Shown here piece by piece: positions 1-9,804 of a stretch of DNA of 64,000 nucleotides. The notes under the pieces are model-generated. The model did no database searches. It worked only from the letters and a program-made list of their open reading frames with translations, and was not told where the DNA came from. How positions within the stretch are numbered: the stretch's first letter is position 1; each line of letters opens with the position of its first letter. The DNA is from Porticoccus sp. (GTDB lineage Bacteria; Pseudomonadota; Gammaproteobacteria; Pseudomonadales; Porticoccaceae): NCBI GenBank assembly GCA_002707685.1, contig PANQ01000021.1, forward strand, positions 34,452-98,451. The letters run 5' to 3'. Made by a program: the position numbers and the translations under genes.

Positions 1-263
1 TTGTGTGTCCAGCGGGCTTCATCGCAGGGTACCGTGTCGGTGTGACCCGCTAACACTAATCCGCCGGGACCACTGCCCAGCGTGGCGATCAAATTGGCTT
101 TGCGGGGATCCTTCAGGGGCATGATGTCCACGGTAAAACCGAGATCTTCCAGCCAGCCCGCCAGCAACTCAATCACCGCCCGGTTCCCCTGGTCGAGGGC
201 GGGATTGACGCTGCTGATTGATGGGGTGGCAATCAGCTGTTGCAGCATGGGCATAATTAGCAT
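1..263 (-). CDS. argE: Acetylornithine deacetylase, N-terminal part (cut by window edge)
   Basis: ArgE removes the acetyl group from N2-acetylornithine in arginine synthesis. Reading the minus strand from the ATG at 263 gives about 87 residues ending in the motif [16 protein letters not shown], the metal-binding signature of the M20 peptidase family, where the His and first Asp contact the metal. The N-terminus ([17 protein letters not shown]) also follows the ArgE pattern. A stop lies in frame just upstream (288-290), so the start is one of the clustered ATGs at 263, 254 or 248. The rest of the gene lies outside the window. Confidence 0.85.
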   Translation of the reverse strand, partial: MLIMPMLQQLIATPSISSVNPALDQGNRAVIELLAGWLEDLGFTVDIMPLKDPRKANLIATLGSGPGGLVLAGHTDTVPCDEARWTH

Positions 264-357
264 GGCATGCAGTGTACGGGCGGCGGGTTAAAAAGCAATT
301 GCCACCGTGTGGCGAGGAGTTAAAGGCTTGTGGTGCGAGGCAGGTAGCAGGAGTGAC

Positions 358-597
358 TTACTTGCTGGATAGGGCTTTCATCAGTACACGGAGGTTGGAT
401 AGGGCCTCAACGTCGGAATATCCGCTCTCTATATCCTTGATATAGGCACAGGCCGCCTTTTGTGCGGCCTGCCTGGTGGGAAAAGGGCCGAGCATGCCAT
501 GGGTCTCGCGCACGGCAAAATACCAGGAACCGTTCATGCACTCGATACGTTCCGAACGAAAGTGGGTGGCGCTTTCCTCGCCGTGCCTGATGGTCAT
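358..597 (-). CDS. Small DUF6316-like protein
   Basis: A 79-residue soluble protein with the pattern RHGEE...FRSERIECMNGSWYFAVRE...GPFPTRQAAQKA. This resembles the DUF6316 family of Pseudomonas-like bacteria as I recall it; no function is known. The ATG at 597 is chosen because GAAGGAG lies six bases upstream; a GTG at 612 is also in frame but would place that ribosome binding site inside the gene. It is divergent from the secretion-type ATPase gene. The family assignment is tentative, but the gene looks real. Confidence 0.65.
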   Translation of the reverse strand: MTIRHGEESATHFRSERIECMNGSWYFAVRETHGMLGPFPTRQAAQKAACAYIKDIESGYSDVEALSNLRVLMKALSSK

Positions 598-721
598 GAC
601 AGACTCCTTCACCTGCTGAAAACAGGGGCAATTCCCTATTCGAAGTATGCGTTAATTTTCCCCGGAAAGCCCGGGTGAGAAAACAAATATGTTTTGTTTG
701 ACCGGATTCGGTGAGGCGTAT

Positions 722-730
722 TGCTACTAT
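722..730 (+). promoter_or_regulatory. Possible extended -10 promoter
   Basis: TGCTACTAT matches an extended -10 (TG-N-TACTAT) in the gap before the PilB/GspE-type ATPase. A TTGACC at 698-703 is too far upstream for a normal spacer, so the -35 is weak. An AAAACA...TGTTTT inverted repeat lies around 680-695. Supported by motif match only. Confidence 0.3.
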
Positions 731-780
731 GCGCGCGGTGATCATTGTCGCTACCACCCTCAGCCGTCATACTCTGATCT

Positions 781-2586
781 GTGAATCGGATAAATCGGGT
801 AAATGTTATGGTACCAGCCGCTGAGATGCCGGAGCGCCAACTGGACCTGGGCAATGTGCTCAACGATCTGGTGGCCGATGGCCTGTTGTCGCGCAGTGAT
901 GCCAATATGCTCGCCGGAGCGCAGCGCAGCCGCGAGCAGGCACTGCTGCACCCGTTGGCCTATATCGCAGGTCAGCGTCCAGACAACCCCCTGGAACCCG
1001 GCAAGCAGCTCAATATCGATACTCTGACCCGCTGGCTGGCAGAGAAGGCCAACCTGGAGGTGGCACATATCGATCCATTACAGGTTGATGTTGCCAGGGT
1101 AACCGAGGTCATGTCTTTTCAGTTTGCCCGCCGCCACAGTATTCTGTGTATTGGCGTCAATGATACAGAATTGCTGATTGCGACGATGCAGCCATTTATC
1201 ACTGAATGGATGGCAAACCTTGAACAGACCAGCCGCAAAACCATCAGGCGGGTGGTAGTCAATCCAGTCGACCTGGCCAAGTACACCGTGGAGTTCTACT
1301 CGCTGGCCAAATCGGTGTTTGGTGCAAAGGGCATTGCCGGCTCTAACCGGTCGGGTGTGACGAACTTTGAGCAGCTCTTGCAGATCGGCTCCCTCAAGGA
1401 TCCCGATGCCCAGGACCAGCACATTATCAATATTGTGGACTGGCTGCTGCAGTATGCTTTTGACCAGCGGGCCAGTGATATTCATCTGGAACCGCGTCGG
1501 GACAAGGGCCGGATTCGCTTTCGCATCGATGGCGTGCTGCATCAGGTCTATGATTTACCCGACCAGGTGATGACCGCCGTCACCAGTCGCCTGAAAATTC
1601 TCGGTCGCATGAATGTGGCGGAAAAACGCCGCCCCCAGGACGGCCGGGTCAAGACTGTCACACCGGCGGGTGGCGAAGTGGAGCTGCGTTTGTCCACCCT
1701 GCCCACCGCCTTTGGGGAAAAGCTGGTGATGCGGATTTTTGATCCCGATGTACTGCTGCGCAGCTTTACCGATTTGGGGCTCAGTGGCGATGACCTGAAA
1801 CGCTGGGAAACAATGACCGGTCGGCCACATGGTATCGTGTTGGTCACCGGCCCCACTGGCTCGGGCAAAACCACCACCCTTTACTCCACCCTCAAACGGC
1901 TCGCCACCGAGGATGTCAACGTCAGCACCATCGAGGACCCCATCGAGATGGTCGAGGACAGCTTCAACCAGAGTCAGGTGCAGCATAAAATCGAGTTCGA
2001 TTTCGCCGCAGGCATTCGAACCCTGATGCGGCAGGACCCGGATATCATCATGGTGGGTGAGATCCGGGATCTGGAGACCGCGCAGATGGCGATCCAGGCC
2101 GCTCTCACCGGGCACCTGGTGCTGTCAACGCTGCACACCAATGATGCGCCCTCGGCGATCACCCGGCTGCTGGACCTGGGCATTCCCGCACACCTGATCA
2201 AGGTGACGGTCAACGGTGTCATGGCCCAGCGTCTGGTGCGGACACTCTGTCCGCACTGCAAGGAGGCGGTAACCGTTGATCCGGCGGACTGGGAGTCGCT
2301 GGTACGTCCCTGGAAAGTCAAATCACCGGCGACCATCTACCGTCCGGCAGGTTGCCTGGAGTGCCGAAATACCGGTTATCTGGGACGGCAGGGTGTCTAC
2401 GAGATTCTGCCGTTGACGGAAACCATCAAACCGCTGATCACCTCGGATACCAATATTTCCGCACTGCGCCTGCAGGCCATGAAAGAGGGGATGAGAACAT
2501 TGCGTCTCAGTGGTGCCCAAAAAGTGGGAGCCGGGTCTACCTCTGTGGAAGAAGTGATGCGTGTGGCCCCTGAATCGGGCGGTTAG
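781..2586 (+). CDS. GspE/PilB-family secretion or pilus-assembly ATPase
   Basis: A 601-residue hexameric-type ATPase of the GspE/PulE/PilB family, which powers assembly of pili or type II secretion pseudopili from the cytoplasm. An N-terminal MshE/GspE-N-like region (about 1-190) precedes the ATPase core. Walker A is GPTGSGKT at 357-364, the Walker B/Asp box is DPDIIMVGEIRD at 419-430, and a His box with LSTLHTNDAPSA follows. A zinc site is formed by C490/C493 and C525/C528. No pilin, PilC or PilD genes are adjacent, so it is an orphan here and the system it serves is not shown. The start is uncertain: GTG 781 or ATG 808, neither with a clear ribosome binding site. Confidence 0.88.
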   Translation: MNRINRVNVMVPAAEMPERQLDLGNVLNDLVADGLLSRSDANMLAGAQRSREQALLHPLAYIAGQRPDNPLEPGKQLNIDTLTRWLAEKANLEVAHIDPLQVDVARVTEVMSFQFARRHSILCIGVNDTELLIATMQPFITEWMANLEQTSRKTIRRVVVNPVDLAKYTVEFYSLAKSVFGAKGIAGSNRSGVTNFEQLLQIGSLKDPDAQDQHIINIVDWLLQYAFDQRASDIHLEPRRDKGRIRFRIDGVLHQVYDLPDQVMTAVTSRLKILGRMNVAEKRRPQDGRVKTVTPAGGEVELRLSTLPTAFGEKLVMRIFDPDVLLRSFTDLGLSGDDLKRWETMTGRPHGIVLVTGPTGSGKTTTLYSTLKRLATEDVNVSTIEDPIEMVEDSFNQSQVQHKIEFDFAAGIRTLMRQDPDIIMVGEIRDLETAQMAIQAALTGHLVLSTLHTNDAPSAITRLLDLGIPAHLIKVTVNGVMAQRLVRTLCPHCKEAVTVDPADWESLVRPWKVKSPATIYRPAGCLECRNTGYLGRQGVYEILPLTETIKPLITSDTNISALRLQAMKEGMRTLRLSGAQKVGAGSTSVEEVMRVAPESGG

Positions 2587-2658
2587 AGCGTCCCCGGTCG
2601 TTGCCATGTCCGCTTCAATGCCAACAATACTATCCCGTCGAGTCGAGAACGCCGCGCT

Positions 2659-5565
2659 ATGTTGAAAAGCCCCGAAGAACTACCGTCAGTCCTGCAGGAG
2701 CAATGGACGCTGCGCAGGCATTACTTTGCCGGGCGGGCCACCGCTGGGCAGGAAGACTGGCTGGCCTCATTACTTGAAAGCGGGGATACCTTGGCGCGAC
2801 AGCTGCCATTGGTCTGGTCCTGCAGTGAATACGTTGCCGCCGCCTGTGCCGGCCAGCCGGCGATGTTTCAGGAGTTGGTGGAGTCCGGCGATCTCGAGGC
2901 CAGCTATTCCGATACCGCGCTAAAGGAGCGCCTTGCCCTGTGGCTGAGTGATGTCACCAGTGAAGATATGCTTCTCAAGGTGTTGCGGCAACTCCGGACG
3001 CGGGAAATGGTGCGCATTATCTGGCGGGATCTCACCCGATCAGCTGAGCTGGAGGAGACCACCGCAGACATGTCCCGGCTGGCCGAGGCCTGCCTGCAGG
3101 GTGCACTGGATTTCCTGTATCCCCGGGCGTGCGACGAATGGGGCACCCCGCTTGATGCCGATGGTGAGCCCCAGCAGCTGGTGATTCTGGGAATGGGGAA
3201 ACTGGGTGCCCGCGAGCTGAACGTGTCCTCCGACATCGATCTGATTTTTGCTTACCCCGAAGCCGGCGAGACCCGCGGTGGACGCCGCAGCCTGAGCAAC
3301 CAGGAGTTTTTCATTCGTCTCGGCCAGTGGCTGATCAAGGCGCTCGATACCCCCACCGCCGACGGCTTTGTCTTTCGTGTGGATATGCGTTTACGGCCCT
3401 ACGGCCAGAGTGGCGCGCTGGTGCTCAACTTCGATGCTATGGAAGAGTACTACCAGACCCAGGGACGCGACTGGGAGCGCTACGCCATGATCAAGGCGCG
3501 GGTGGTGGCCGGCGACCGGGCGGCGGGCAGCAGGCTGATGGCGATGTTGCGACCCTTTACCTACCGCAAGTACCTCGATTTCAGTGCCTTTGAATCCCTG
3601 CGGGGCATGAAGACGATGATCAACAGGGAAGTGCAACGAAAGGGTCTGGTGAGTGATGTCAAGCGCGGTGCGGGTGGTATACGCGAGGTTGAATTTGTCG
3701 CTCAGGCCTTCCAGATTATTCGCGGTGGCCGCGACCGGCGGTTCCAGACGCCACCGCTGAAAGAGGTGCTGGAGCTGTTGGGGCAGGAGGGGTTGCTGCC
3801 GCTCGAAGACACCGAAAGACTCTACCGTGGTTATCGGTTTCTGCGCAATGTGGAGCATGTGCTGCAGGGGTGGCAAGACAAGCAGACCCAGTCATTACCG
3901 GGTGATGAGCTCGGCCAATGCCGGGTTGCTTACCTGATGGGTTGTACAGACTGGCATCAGTTTCTGGAACAGCTGGAAGAATACCGCCAGTTTATTCACC
4001 AGCTGTTTGAAGACGTGGTTGCCGAACAGCACCAGGGTGATGGGGGAGAAAATGTGCCTGAGGAACACCCGTTGGCGGAGCAGGTTTGGCAGGCTGTCGA
4101 TGGCGATGAGTTAATGCCCGATGAGCTCGGGACCATGGGTTACGATCTGCCGGAAAAGGCGGCGGAGATGATCAACACGCTGCGCGGCAGCCGGTCGGTG
4201 CAATCCATGGCCAATGATACCCGCGGTCGGCTGGATAAGTTGATGCCCCAGCTGATCAGCACATGCGGGCAGCGGGACAATGCCACTGAAACCCTTGGAC
4301 GGGTACTCAAGCTGGTGGAAGCCGTCGCCCGCCGCAGCGCCTATCTGTTGCTGTTGAAGGAAAACCCGGCGGCGCTGCAGAGCACCGTGAAGCTCTTTTC
4401 CGGCAGTTCCTGGGTGGCAGACCAGCTGGTTCGCTATCCGGCACTTCTCGATGAGTTGCTGGACAGCCGGACACTGTTTTCGCTACCGGAAAAATCAACC
4501 CTTGAGGACGAGTTGCATCAGCAATTGCTCCGGGTGCCCACCGATGATCTGGAATCCCAGATGGAAGTGCTGCGCTATTTTCAGCAGTCACACAGCCTGC
4601 GGGTGGCCGCCTGTGAGCTGGAAGAAATATTGCCCTTGATGAAGGTGAGCGATTATCTGACCTGGCTGGCGGAGGCGATCCTGAGCCATGTGCTGCAGTT
4701 AGCCTGGAATCAGATGGTGGAGCGGCATGGCTATCCGAAAACGGCGGAGGGCGACACGGCGGGATTTTTGATTGTCGGTTATGGCAAGCTCGGTGGCATT
4801 GAGCTGGGGCACGGCTCTGATCTGGATCTGGTATTCCTCCACGACGCCGATGCGGCGGCGTCCACCGACGGCGTCCACCCATTGGATAGCGCGACTTTTT
4901 TTGCCCGGTTGGGGCAGCGCATTGTGCATATTCTCACCGCCAAAACGTCCTCCGGCGACCTCTACGAAGTGGATATGCGCCTGAGGCCCTCCGGTAGCTC
5001 CGGCATGCTGGTTTCTTCCCTGACGGCATTTGAAAAGTACCAGTTGGGTGAAGCCTGGACCTGGGAGCACCAGGCGCTGGTGCGCGCCAGGCCAGTAGCC
5101 GGACCCGAAAAGCTGGTCCGGGCTTTTGCCGAGATTCGTCAGCGAGTGCTGGTGCTGCCGCGGCAAAGAGACAAGCTGATAGCTGACGTGCTGGAGATGC
5201 GCGGCAAGATGAAAAAACACCTCGCCAGTGGCAAGGCTGATCAGGACCGGGTGTTCAACCTGAAGCAGGATCCGGGAGGTATCGTCGACATCGAATTTAT
5301 GGTTCAATTTGCGGTCTTGGCCTGGTCCCACGATATTCCCGATTTGACTCGCTGGAGTGATAACATCCGCATCCTCGAATGCCTTGAGAAAAGTGATGTC
5401 CTGTCAGTTGAAGATGTGGACATTTTGACCAGTGCCTATAAAAATTACCGATCTGCCGGACATCGACTTCAGCTGCAACAGGCGGAGCTTGTCGTCAGTG
5501 CGGCCGAGTTTGCGGCGCAACGGCAGCAGGTGGTGGCACTCTGGCATCGGTTGCTCGGAGAATAA
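2659..5565 (+). CDS. glnE: Bifunctional glutamine synthetase adenylyltransferase/adenylyl-removing enzyme
   Basis: GlnE adenylylates and deadenylylates glutamine synthetase in response to PII, tuning nitrogen assimilation. The 968-residue length fits the family (about 950). Both nucleotidyltransferase halves are intact: GMGKLGARELNVSSDIDL at about 178-195 (deadenylylase domain) and GYGKLGGIELGHGSDLDL at about 707-724 (adenylylase domain), each with its G-S/SD-x-D metal motif. It lies just upstream of ilvE. The window also carries an amtB gene with a sigma-54 promoter, another nitrogen-control output. Confidence 0.97.
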   Translation: MLKSPEELPSVLQEQWTLRRHYFAGRATAGQEDWLASLLESGDTLARQLPLVWSCSEYVAAACAGQPAMFQELVESGDLEASYSDTALKERLALWLSDVTSEDMLLKVLRQLRTREMVRIIWRDLTRSAELEETTADMSRLAEACLQGALDFLYPRACDEWGTPLDADGEPQQLVILGMGKLGARELNVSSDIDLIFAYPEAGETRGGRRSLSNQEFFIRLGQWLIKALDTPTADGFVFRVDMRLRPYGQSGALVLNFDAMEEYYQTQGRDWERYAMIKARVVAGDRAAGSRLMAMLRPFTYRKYLDFSAFESLRGMKTMINREVQRKGLVSDVKRGAGGIREVEFVAQAFQIIRGGRDRRFQTPPLKEVLELLGQEGLLPLEDTERLYRGYRFLRNVEHVLQGWQDKQTQSLPGDELGQCRVAYLMGCTDWHQFLEQLEEYRQFIHQLFEDVVAEQHQGDGGENVPEEHPLAEQVWQAVDGDELMPDELGTMGYDLPEKAAEMINTLRGSRSVQSMANDTRGRLDKLMPQLISTCGQRDNATETLGRVLKLVEAVARRSAYLLLLKENPAALQSTVKLFSGSSWVADQLVRYPALLDELLDSRTLFSLPEKSTLEDELHQQLLRVPTDDLESQMEVLRYFQQSHSLRVAACELEEILPLMKVSDYLTWLAEAILSHVLQLAWNQMVERHGYPKTAEGDTAGFLIVGYGKLGGIELGHGSDLDLVFLHDADAAASTDGVHPLDSATFFARLGQRIVHILTAKTSSGDLYEVDMRLRPSGSSGMLVSSLTAFEKYQLGEAWTWEHQALVRARPVAGPEKLVRAFAEIRQRVLVLPRQRDKLIADVLEMRGKMKKHLASGKADQDRVFNLKQDPGGIVDIEFMVQFAVLAWSHDIPDLTRWSDNIRILECLEKSDVLSVEDVDILTSAYKNYRSAGHRLQLQQAELVVSAAEFAAQRQQVVALWHRLLGE

Positions 5566-5572
5566 TAAACAT

Positions 5573-5608
5573 CTGACCGGTGGTTCTTTCGGTCAGCCTG
5601 AATTTTTT
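5573..5608 (+). terminator. Weak hairpin with T-run between glnE and ilvE
   Basis: CTGACCG (5573-5579) pairs with CGGTCAG (5590-5596). A run of T follows at 5603-5608, immediately before the ilvE ribosome binding site. It could be a partial terminator or attenuator. The stem is short and the T-run is not directly adjacent, so this is tentative. Confidence 0.3.
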
Positions 5609-5619
5609 AGGAGACACCC

Positions 5620-6549
5620 ATGTCATTTGCCGATCGCGATGGCTATATCTGGTTTGACGGTGAGATGGTGCCCTGGCGCGAGGCCAAGGTTCACGTACTG
5701 ACCCACACGTTGCATTATGGCATGGGAGTCTTTGAGGGTGTGCGCGCCTACCAGACGCCGGATCGCGGGGCGGCTATCTTCAGGCTCAAGGATCATACGG
5801 ACCGATTGTTCAATTCCGCCAAGATCATGGGTATGAAAATGCCCTTCAGCAGGGATCAATTGAATGCAGCACAGAAACAGGTGGTGCTGGAGAACGACCT
5901 GCATGAAGCCTACCTGAGGCCCATGGCCTTTCTCGGTTCCGAAGGCATGGGTTTGCGGGCTGATTCCCTGCAGACCCACGTGATTGTCGCTGCCTGGACC
6001 TGGCCTTCCTACATGAGTCCGGAATCGCTGGAAAAGGGTATCCGCATTCGCACCTCGTCCTTCACCCGCCACCATGTCAACATTGCCATGACCAAGGCCA
6101 AGGCCAACGGTAACTATATCAACTCCATGCTCGCCCTGCGGGAAGCACTGGATTGTGGTTGTGAAGAAGCTTTGTTGCTGGATCCGGAAGGGTATGTCGC
6201 CGAGGGCAGCGGTGAAAACGTCTTCATTGTTCGTGACAATGTGCTCTATACACCGGAACTGACCTCCTGCCTCGACGGTATTACCCGAAAAACAGTCATG
6301 CAGTTGGCCGGGGAAGCTGGTTATCGGGTAGTGGAAAAACGGATCACACGCGATGAGGTCTATATTGCCGATGAAGCATTTTTCACAGGCACTGCGGCCG
6401 AGGTGTTGCCCATCCGAGAGCTGGATGGCCGCACCATTGGCGAAGGCGCAAGGGGTCCCATCACCGGGGAACTGCAGTCACAGTACTTTGATCTGGTGCG
6501 CGGTCTTCGCGGTGAGCACCAGGAGTGGCTTGCGCCGGTGGGGCAGTAA
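5620..6549 (+). CDS. ilvE: Branched-chain amino acid aminotransferase
   Basis: PLP-dependent class IV aminotransferase for the last step of Leu, Ile and Val synthesis. The 309 residues match the family length (about 308). The N-terminus (IWFDGEMVPWREAKVHVLTH) and YGMGVFEGVRAY are typical. The PLP lysine is most likely K161 in TKAKANGNY, and the phosphate-binding region reads SGENVF and TGTAAEV. AGGAG lies about seven bases before the ATG. The position between glnE and waaF is as in Pseudomonas. Confidence 0.96.
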   Translation: MSFADRDGYIWFDGEMVPWREAKVHVLTHTLHYGMGVFEGVRAYQTPDRGAAIFRLKDHTDRLFNSAKIMGMKMPFSRDQLNAAQKQVVLENDLHEAYLRPMAFLGSEGMGLRADSLQTHVIVAAWTWPSYMSPESLEKGIRIRTSSFTRHHVNIAMTKAKANGNYINSMLALREALDCGCEEALLLDPEGYVAEGSGENVFIVRDNVLYTPELTSCLDGITRKTVMQLAGEAGYRVVEKRITRDEVYIADEAFFTGTAAEVLPIRELDGRTIGEGARGPITGELQSQYFDLVRGLRGEHQEWLAPVGQ

Positions 6550-6572
6550 GCCCGGTTCCGCCGGGAAATTGC

Positions 6573-7610
6573 ATGGTATCGGGTAAAAAAATTCTCATCA
6601 TCGGCCCCTCGTGGATAGGGGACATGGTGATGGCGCAGTCCCTGTTTATTCTTCTCAAGCAGCAGTTTCCGGACGTTCAGATTCACGTGCTGGCCCCGGC
6701 CTGGAGTCGGCCACTGCTGGCGCGTATGCCGGAGGTCGAGCGGGCGATTGATATGCCCGTTGGGCACGGCAGCCTGATGTGGTCGGTGCGCCGCCGGATT
6801 GCCCGGGAATTGCGTGCCGAAGGTTACAGCCAGGCCATTGTGCTGCCGAATTCCCTCAAGTCAGCGCTGATTCCCTGGCTGGCCCGGATTCCTCTCCGGA
6901 CCGGCTGGAAAGGGGAAATGCGCTATCTGCTGTTGAACGATCTCCGCCATCTGGACAAGCAGCAGTATCCCCTGATGGTACAGCGTTTTGATGCCCTGGC
7001 GTTGCCGGAGGGCACTGCGCTGCCGACCTCGTTGCCGGCCCCCGACCTGCATGCGAAAACAGACCGGGTTCCGGCATTGCGCCAGCAGTTTGGCCTTCAG
7101 GCCAATCAGAACATTCTGGCACTCTGTCCCGGCGCCGAATTCGGCCCCGCCAAGCGCTGGCCAGAGCAGCATTACACGACCGTGGCTGCTCACCAGATTG
7201 CCAGGGGCTGGCAGATCTGGTTGCTGGGCTCGGCAAAGGATCGCCCGGTGGCGCAGGCCATTATCGACGGTTTGCCCGAGCAGCAGCGGGACCAATGCCA
7301 TAACCTGGCGGGTAAAACCAGCCTGGATGAGGCGATCGACCTGATGTCGGTCGTCGATGCCGTGGTGAGCAACGATTCCGGGTTGATGCACATAGCCGCT
7401 GCCCTGAACCGTCCGCTGGTGGTGGTTTATGGTTCCACCTCTCCCGCCTTTACGCCGCCGCTCAATGATGAGGTGGCGATTTTGTCAATTCCGGTGGATT
7501 GTGGGCCGTGCTTCAAGCGCGAATGCCCGCTAGGACACCTCAAGTGCCTCGTGGAGTTATACCCGGAACGGGTGACGGCGGCTCTCGATCGACTGGTGCC
7601 TGCACCATGA
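6573..7610 (+). CDS. waaF: Lipopolysaccharide heptosyltransferase II
   Basis: GT9-family enzyme that adds the second L-glycero-D-manno-heptose to the inner core from ADP-heptose, at the cytoplasmic membrane. The 345 residues begin MVSGKKILIIGPSWIGDMVMAQSL, with the donor-binding region SNDSGLMHIAAAL and the FTPPL loop typical of WaaF. The ATG at 6573 is preferred over an in-frame ATG at 6525 that would overlap ilvE and add 16 atypical residues. The stop overlaps the waaC start (ATGA), indicating translational coupling. Confidence 0.95.
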   Translation: MVSGKKILIIGPSWIGDMVMAQSLFILLKQQFPDVQIHVLAPAWSRPLLARMPEVERAIDMPVGHGSLMWSVRRRIARELRAEGYSQAIVLPNSLKSALIPWLARIPLRTGWKGEMRYLLLNDLRHLDKQQYPLMVQRFDALALPEGTALPTSLPAPDLHAKTDRVPALRQQFGLQANQNILALCPGAEFGPAKRWPEQHYTTVAAHQIARGWQIWLLGSAKDRPVAQAIIDGLPEQQRDQCHNLAGKTSLDEAIDLMSVVDAVVSNDSGLMHIAAALNRPLVVVYGSTSPAFTPPLNDEVAILSIPVDCGPCFKRECPLGHLKCLVELYPERVTAALDRLVPAP

Positions 7611-8671
7611 CATCGATACTGTTGATTAAAACCTCGTCTCTGGGTGATGTGATCCACAGTTTGCCGGCGCTCACCGATGCGGCCGCCGCCATCCCCGACG
7701 TTCGTTTTGACTGGGTGGTGGAAGAGTCCTTTAGGGAAGTTCCGGCCTGGCACCCGGCGGTTGATCGGGTCATTCCGGTTGCCCTGCGGCGCTGGCGAAA
7801 ACACCCGTTGCAGGCACGACGCAGCGGTGAGTGGTCCGAGTTCAAAAGCCGTATTGCCGAGCGCTCCTACGATGCCGTGATCGATGCACAGGGGCTGTTC
7901 AAGAGCGCGTGGCTGATCCGTTATGCACAAGGCCGAAGATTTGGTCTGGACCGCCAGTCGGCGAGGGAATCGCTGGCGGCACTGTTTTACCACCAGCCCA
8001 TTGCCGTACCTCGAGACCAGCATGCAGTCGAGCGGGTGCGGCAGTTATTTTCAGCGGCGCTGGGTTATGCCATGCCGACGGGCTTCGGTGACTACGGTCT
8101 GGATCGTCAGGCCCTGGCCGGGCTCTCTTCGGGACAGCCCCAGGTGCTGTTTTTTCATGGCACCACCTGGTCGAGCAAGCACTGGCCTGAAATGTACTGG
8201 CGAGAGCTGGCTGAAAAGTTGGTCGAACGTGAAATCGGGGTTCAGCTGCCCTGGGGCAATGTCGAGGAAAAGGCCCGGGCAGAACGGATTGCCGAGGGCC
8301 TGCAGCGGGTGCAGGTACTGCCTCCATTGTCATTGGCCGGCATGGCCGGGGTGGTGGCGGGAGCACAGGCCTGCGTCGCCGTTGATACAGGACTGGGACA
8401 CCTCGCCGCAGCGCTCAATGTGCCCTGTCTGTCGCTGTTTGGCCCCACCGATTCGGGGCTTACCGGCGCTTATGGCCTCTCGCAAGTTCATCTTGCCAGC
8501 AACTTTCCCTGTGCGCCCTGCCTGCAGAAAACCTGTCGATACCGGCCCACCGCTGAAGATGCACGGCTATTCGACCTGCAGCGCGAACAACCGCTATGCT
8601 TTACCCGTGTTGCCCCCGACAATGTGTTTGAGCGCCTGCAGAAACTGCTGGCGGACCACGGAGCGATTTGA
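7607..8671 (+). CDS. waaC: Lipopolysaccharide heptosyltransferase I
   Basis: GT9 enzyme that adds the first heptose to Kdo2-lipid A. The 354 residues begin MTSILLIKTSSLGDVIHSLPAL, the diagnostic WaaC N-terminus with its catalytic-region Asp in LGD. The C-terminal ADP-heptose region reads AVDTGLGHLAAAL and SLFGPTDSGLTG. The start ATG at 7607 overlaps the waaF stop by four bases. The stop overlaps the waaG start as TGATG, so this is one operon. Confidence 0.95.
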   Translation: MTSILLIKTSSLGDVIHSLPALTDAAAAIPDVRFDWVVEESFREVPAWHPAVDRVIPVALRRWRKHPLQARRSGEWSEFKSRIAERSYDAVIDAQGLFKSAWLIRYAQGRRFGLDRQSARESLAALFYHQPIAVPRDQHAVERVRQLFSAALGYAMPTGFGDYGLDRQALAGLSSGQPQVLFFHGTTWSSKHWPEMYWRELAEKLVEREIGVQLPWGNVEEKARAERIAEGLQRVQVLPPLSLAGMAGVVAGAQACVAVDTGLGHLAAALNVPCLSLFGPTDSGLTGAYGLSQVHLASNFPCAPCLQKTCRYRPTAEDARLFDLQREQPLCFTRVAPDNVFERLQKLLADHGAI

Positions 8672-9804
8672 TGCAACTGGCGTTTTTACTCTACAAATAT
8701 TTTCCGTTTGGCGGTTTGCAGCGGGATCTGGTCAGGATTGCACAAACCTGCCAGCAGCGCGGCCACCGCATCAGGGTTTATACGCTAAGCTGGCAGGGGG
8801 ACGTGCCGGAGGGGTTTGAGGTAGTAACAGTGCCGGTGCGATCCTGGCTTAATCACCGCCGCTATAAAAAGTTTACCCGTTGGGTTGAGGCTGACATGCA
8901 CAGGCGCCCGGTCGATCGGGTGGTCGGCTTCAACAAGATGCCCGGCCTCGATGTCTATTACGCAGCGGACCCCTGCTTCGAGGATAAATCCCGCCGATTG
9001 CGAAAGCCATGGTATCGCTACAGTCCGCGCTACCGGCATTTTTCTGCCTATGAAAGAGCGGTTTTCTCGCCTGCGGCAAAAACCGAATTGTTGATGATCT
9101 CGGCCACCCAGCAGGCCCTGTTCAAACAGTATTACGCCACGCCCGAGCACCGTTTCCATCTGTTGCCGCCGGGTATTTCTCCCGACCGGCGCGCTCCGGA
9201 CAATGCCGCCGAGTTGCGGGTTGCCGCCCGCCAGAAGCTGGGCGCAGAATTCGCCCTGCCAGCCGATGGCTTGTTGCTGGTTCAGATAGGGTCAGACTTT
9301 GAGCGAAAAGGGCTCGATCGCAGTATTCAGGCTCTGGCGGCGCTGCCTGAAGCGCTGCGCGCCCGAACCCGGTTGGTGGCGCTGGGTTCTGACGATCCTG
9401 CGAAAATGCAGGGTCTGGCGGATCAGTTGGGCGTCGGAGCGCAGGTCTTTATGCCCGGCGGCCGGGCCGACGTACCGGATTTTTTGTTGGCGGCAGACCT
9501 GCTGCTGCATCCGGCCCGCCATGAAAACACCGGAACTGTGCTGCTGGAGGCTTTAGTGGCCGGCCTGCCTCTGCTGGTGACCGAAGCTTGTGGTTATGCT
9601 CATTATGTACTGGATGCGGACTGCGGTCGTGTAGCTACTCAGCCGTTCGACCAGTCGGCTTTCAACCGTCTGCTTGCGGAGATGCTGGCCAGTGACCGGG
9701 ATCGCGCACGCTGGCACGACAATGCCCTGCGGTTTGCCGACGAGACCGATTTATACAGCATGCCCGAGCGCGCGGCGGACGTTATTCTGGGGAGCACAGC
9801 TTGA
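8671..9804 (+). CDS. waaG: LPS core alpha-1,3-glucosyltransferase
   Basis: GT4-family retaining glycosyltransferase that adds the first outer-core hexose to heptose II. The 377 residues begin with MQLAFLLYKYFPFGGLQRDL, the acceptor-domain glycine loop of WaaG. The donor domain carries the E-x7-E pair in HENTGTVLLEAL (about 290-300). Start ATG 8671 overlaps the waaC stop by one base; a TTG at 8668 is in frame but less likely. The gene ends in TTGA, which is also the start of waaP. Confidence 0.94.
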   Translation: MQLAFLLYKYFPFGGLQRDLVRIAQTCQQRGHRIRVYTLSWQGDVPEGFEVVTVPVRSWLNHRRYKKFTRWVEADMHRRPVDRVVGFNKMPGLDVYYAADPCFEDKSRRLRKPWYRYSPRYRHFSAYERAVFSPAAKTELLMISATQQALFKQYYATPEHRFHLLPPGISPDRRAPDNAAELRVAARQKLGAEFALPADGLLLVQIGSDFERKGLDRSIQALAALPEALRARTRLVALGSDDPAKMQGLADQLGVGAQVFMPGGRADVPDFLLAADLLLHPARHENTGTVLLEALVAGLPLLVTEACGYAHYVLDADCGRVATQPFDQSAFNRLLAEMLASDRDRARWHDNALRFADETDLYSMPERAADVILGSTA

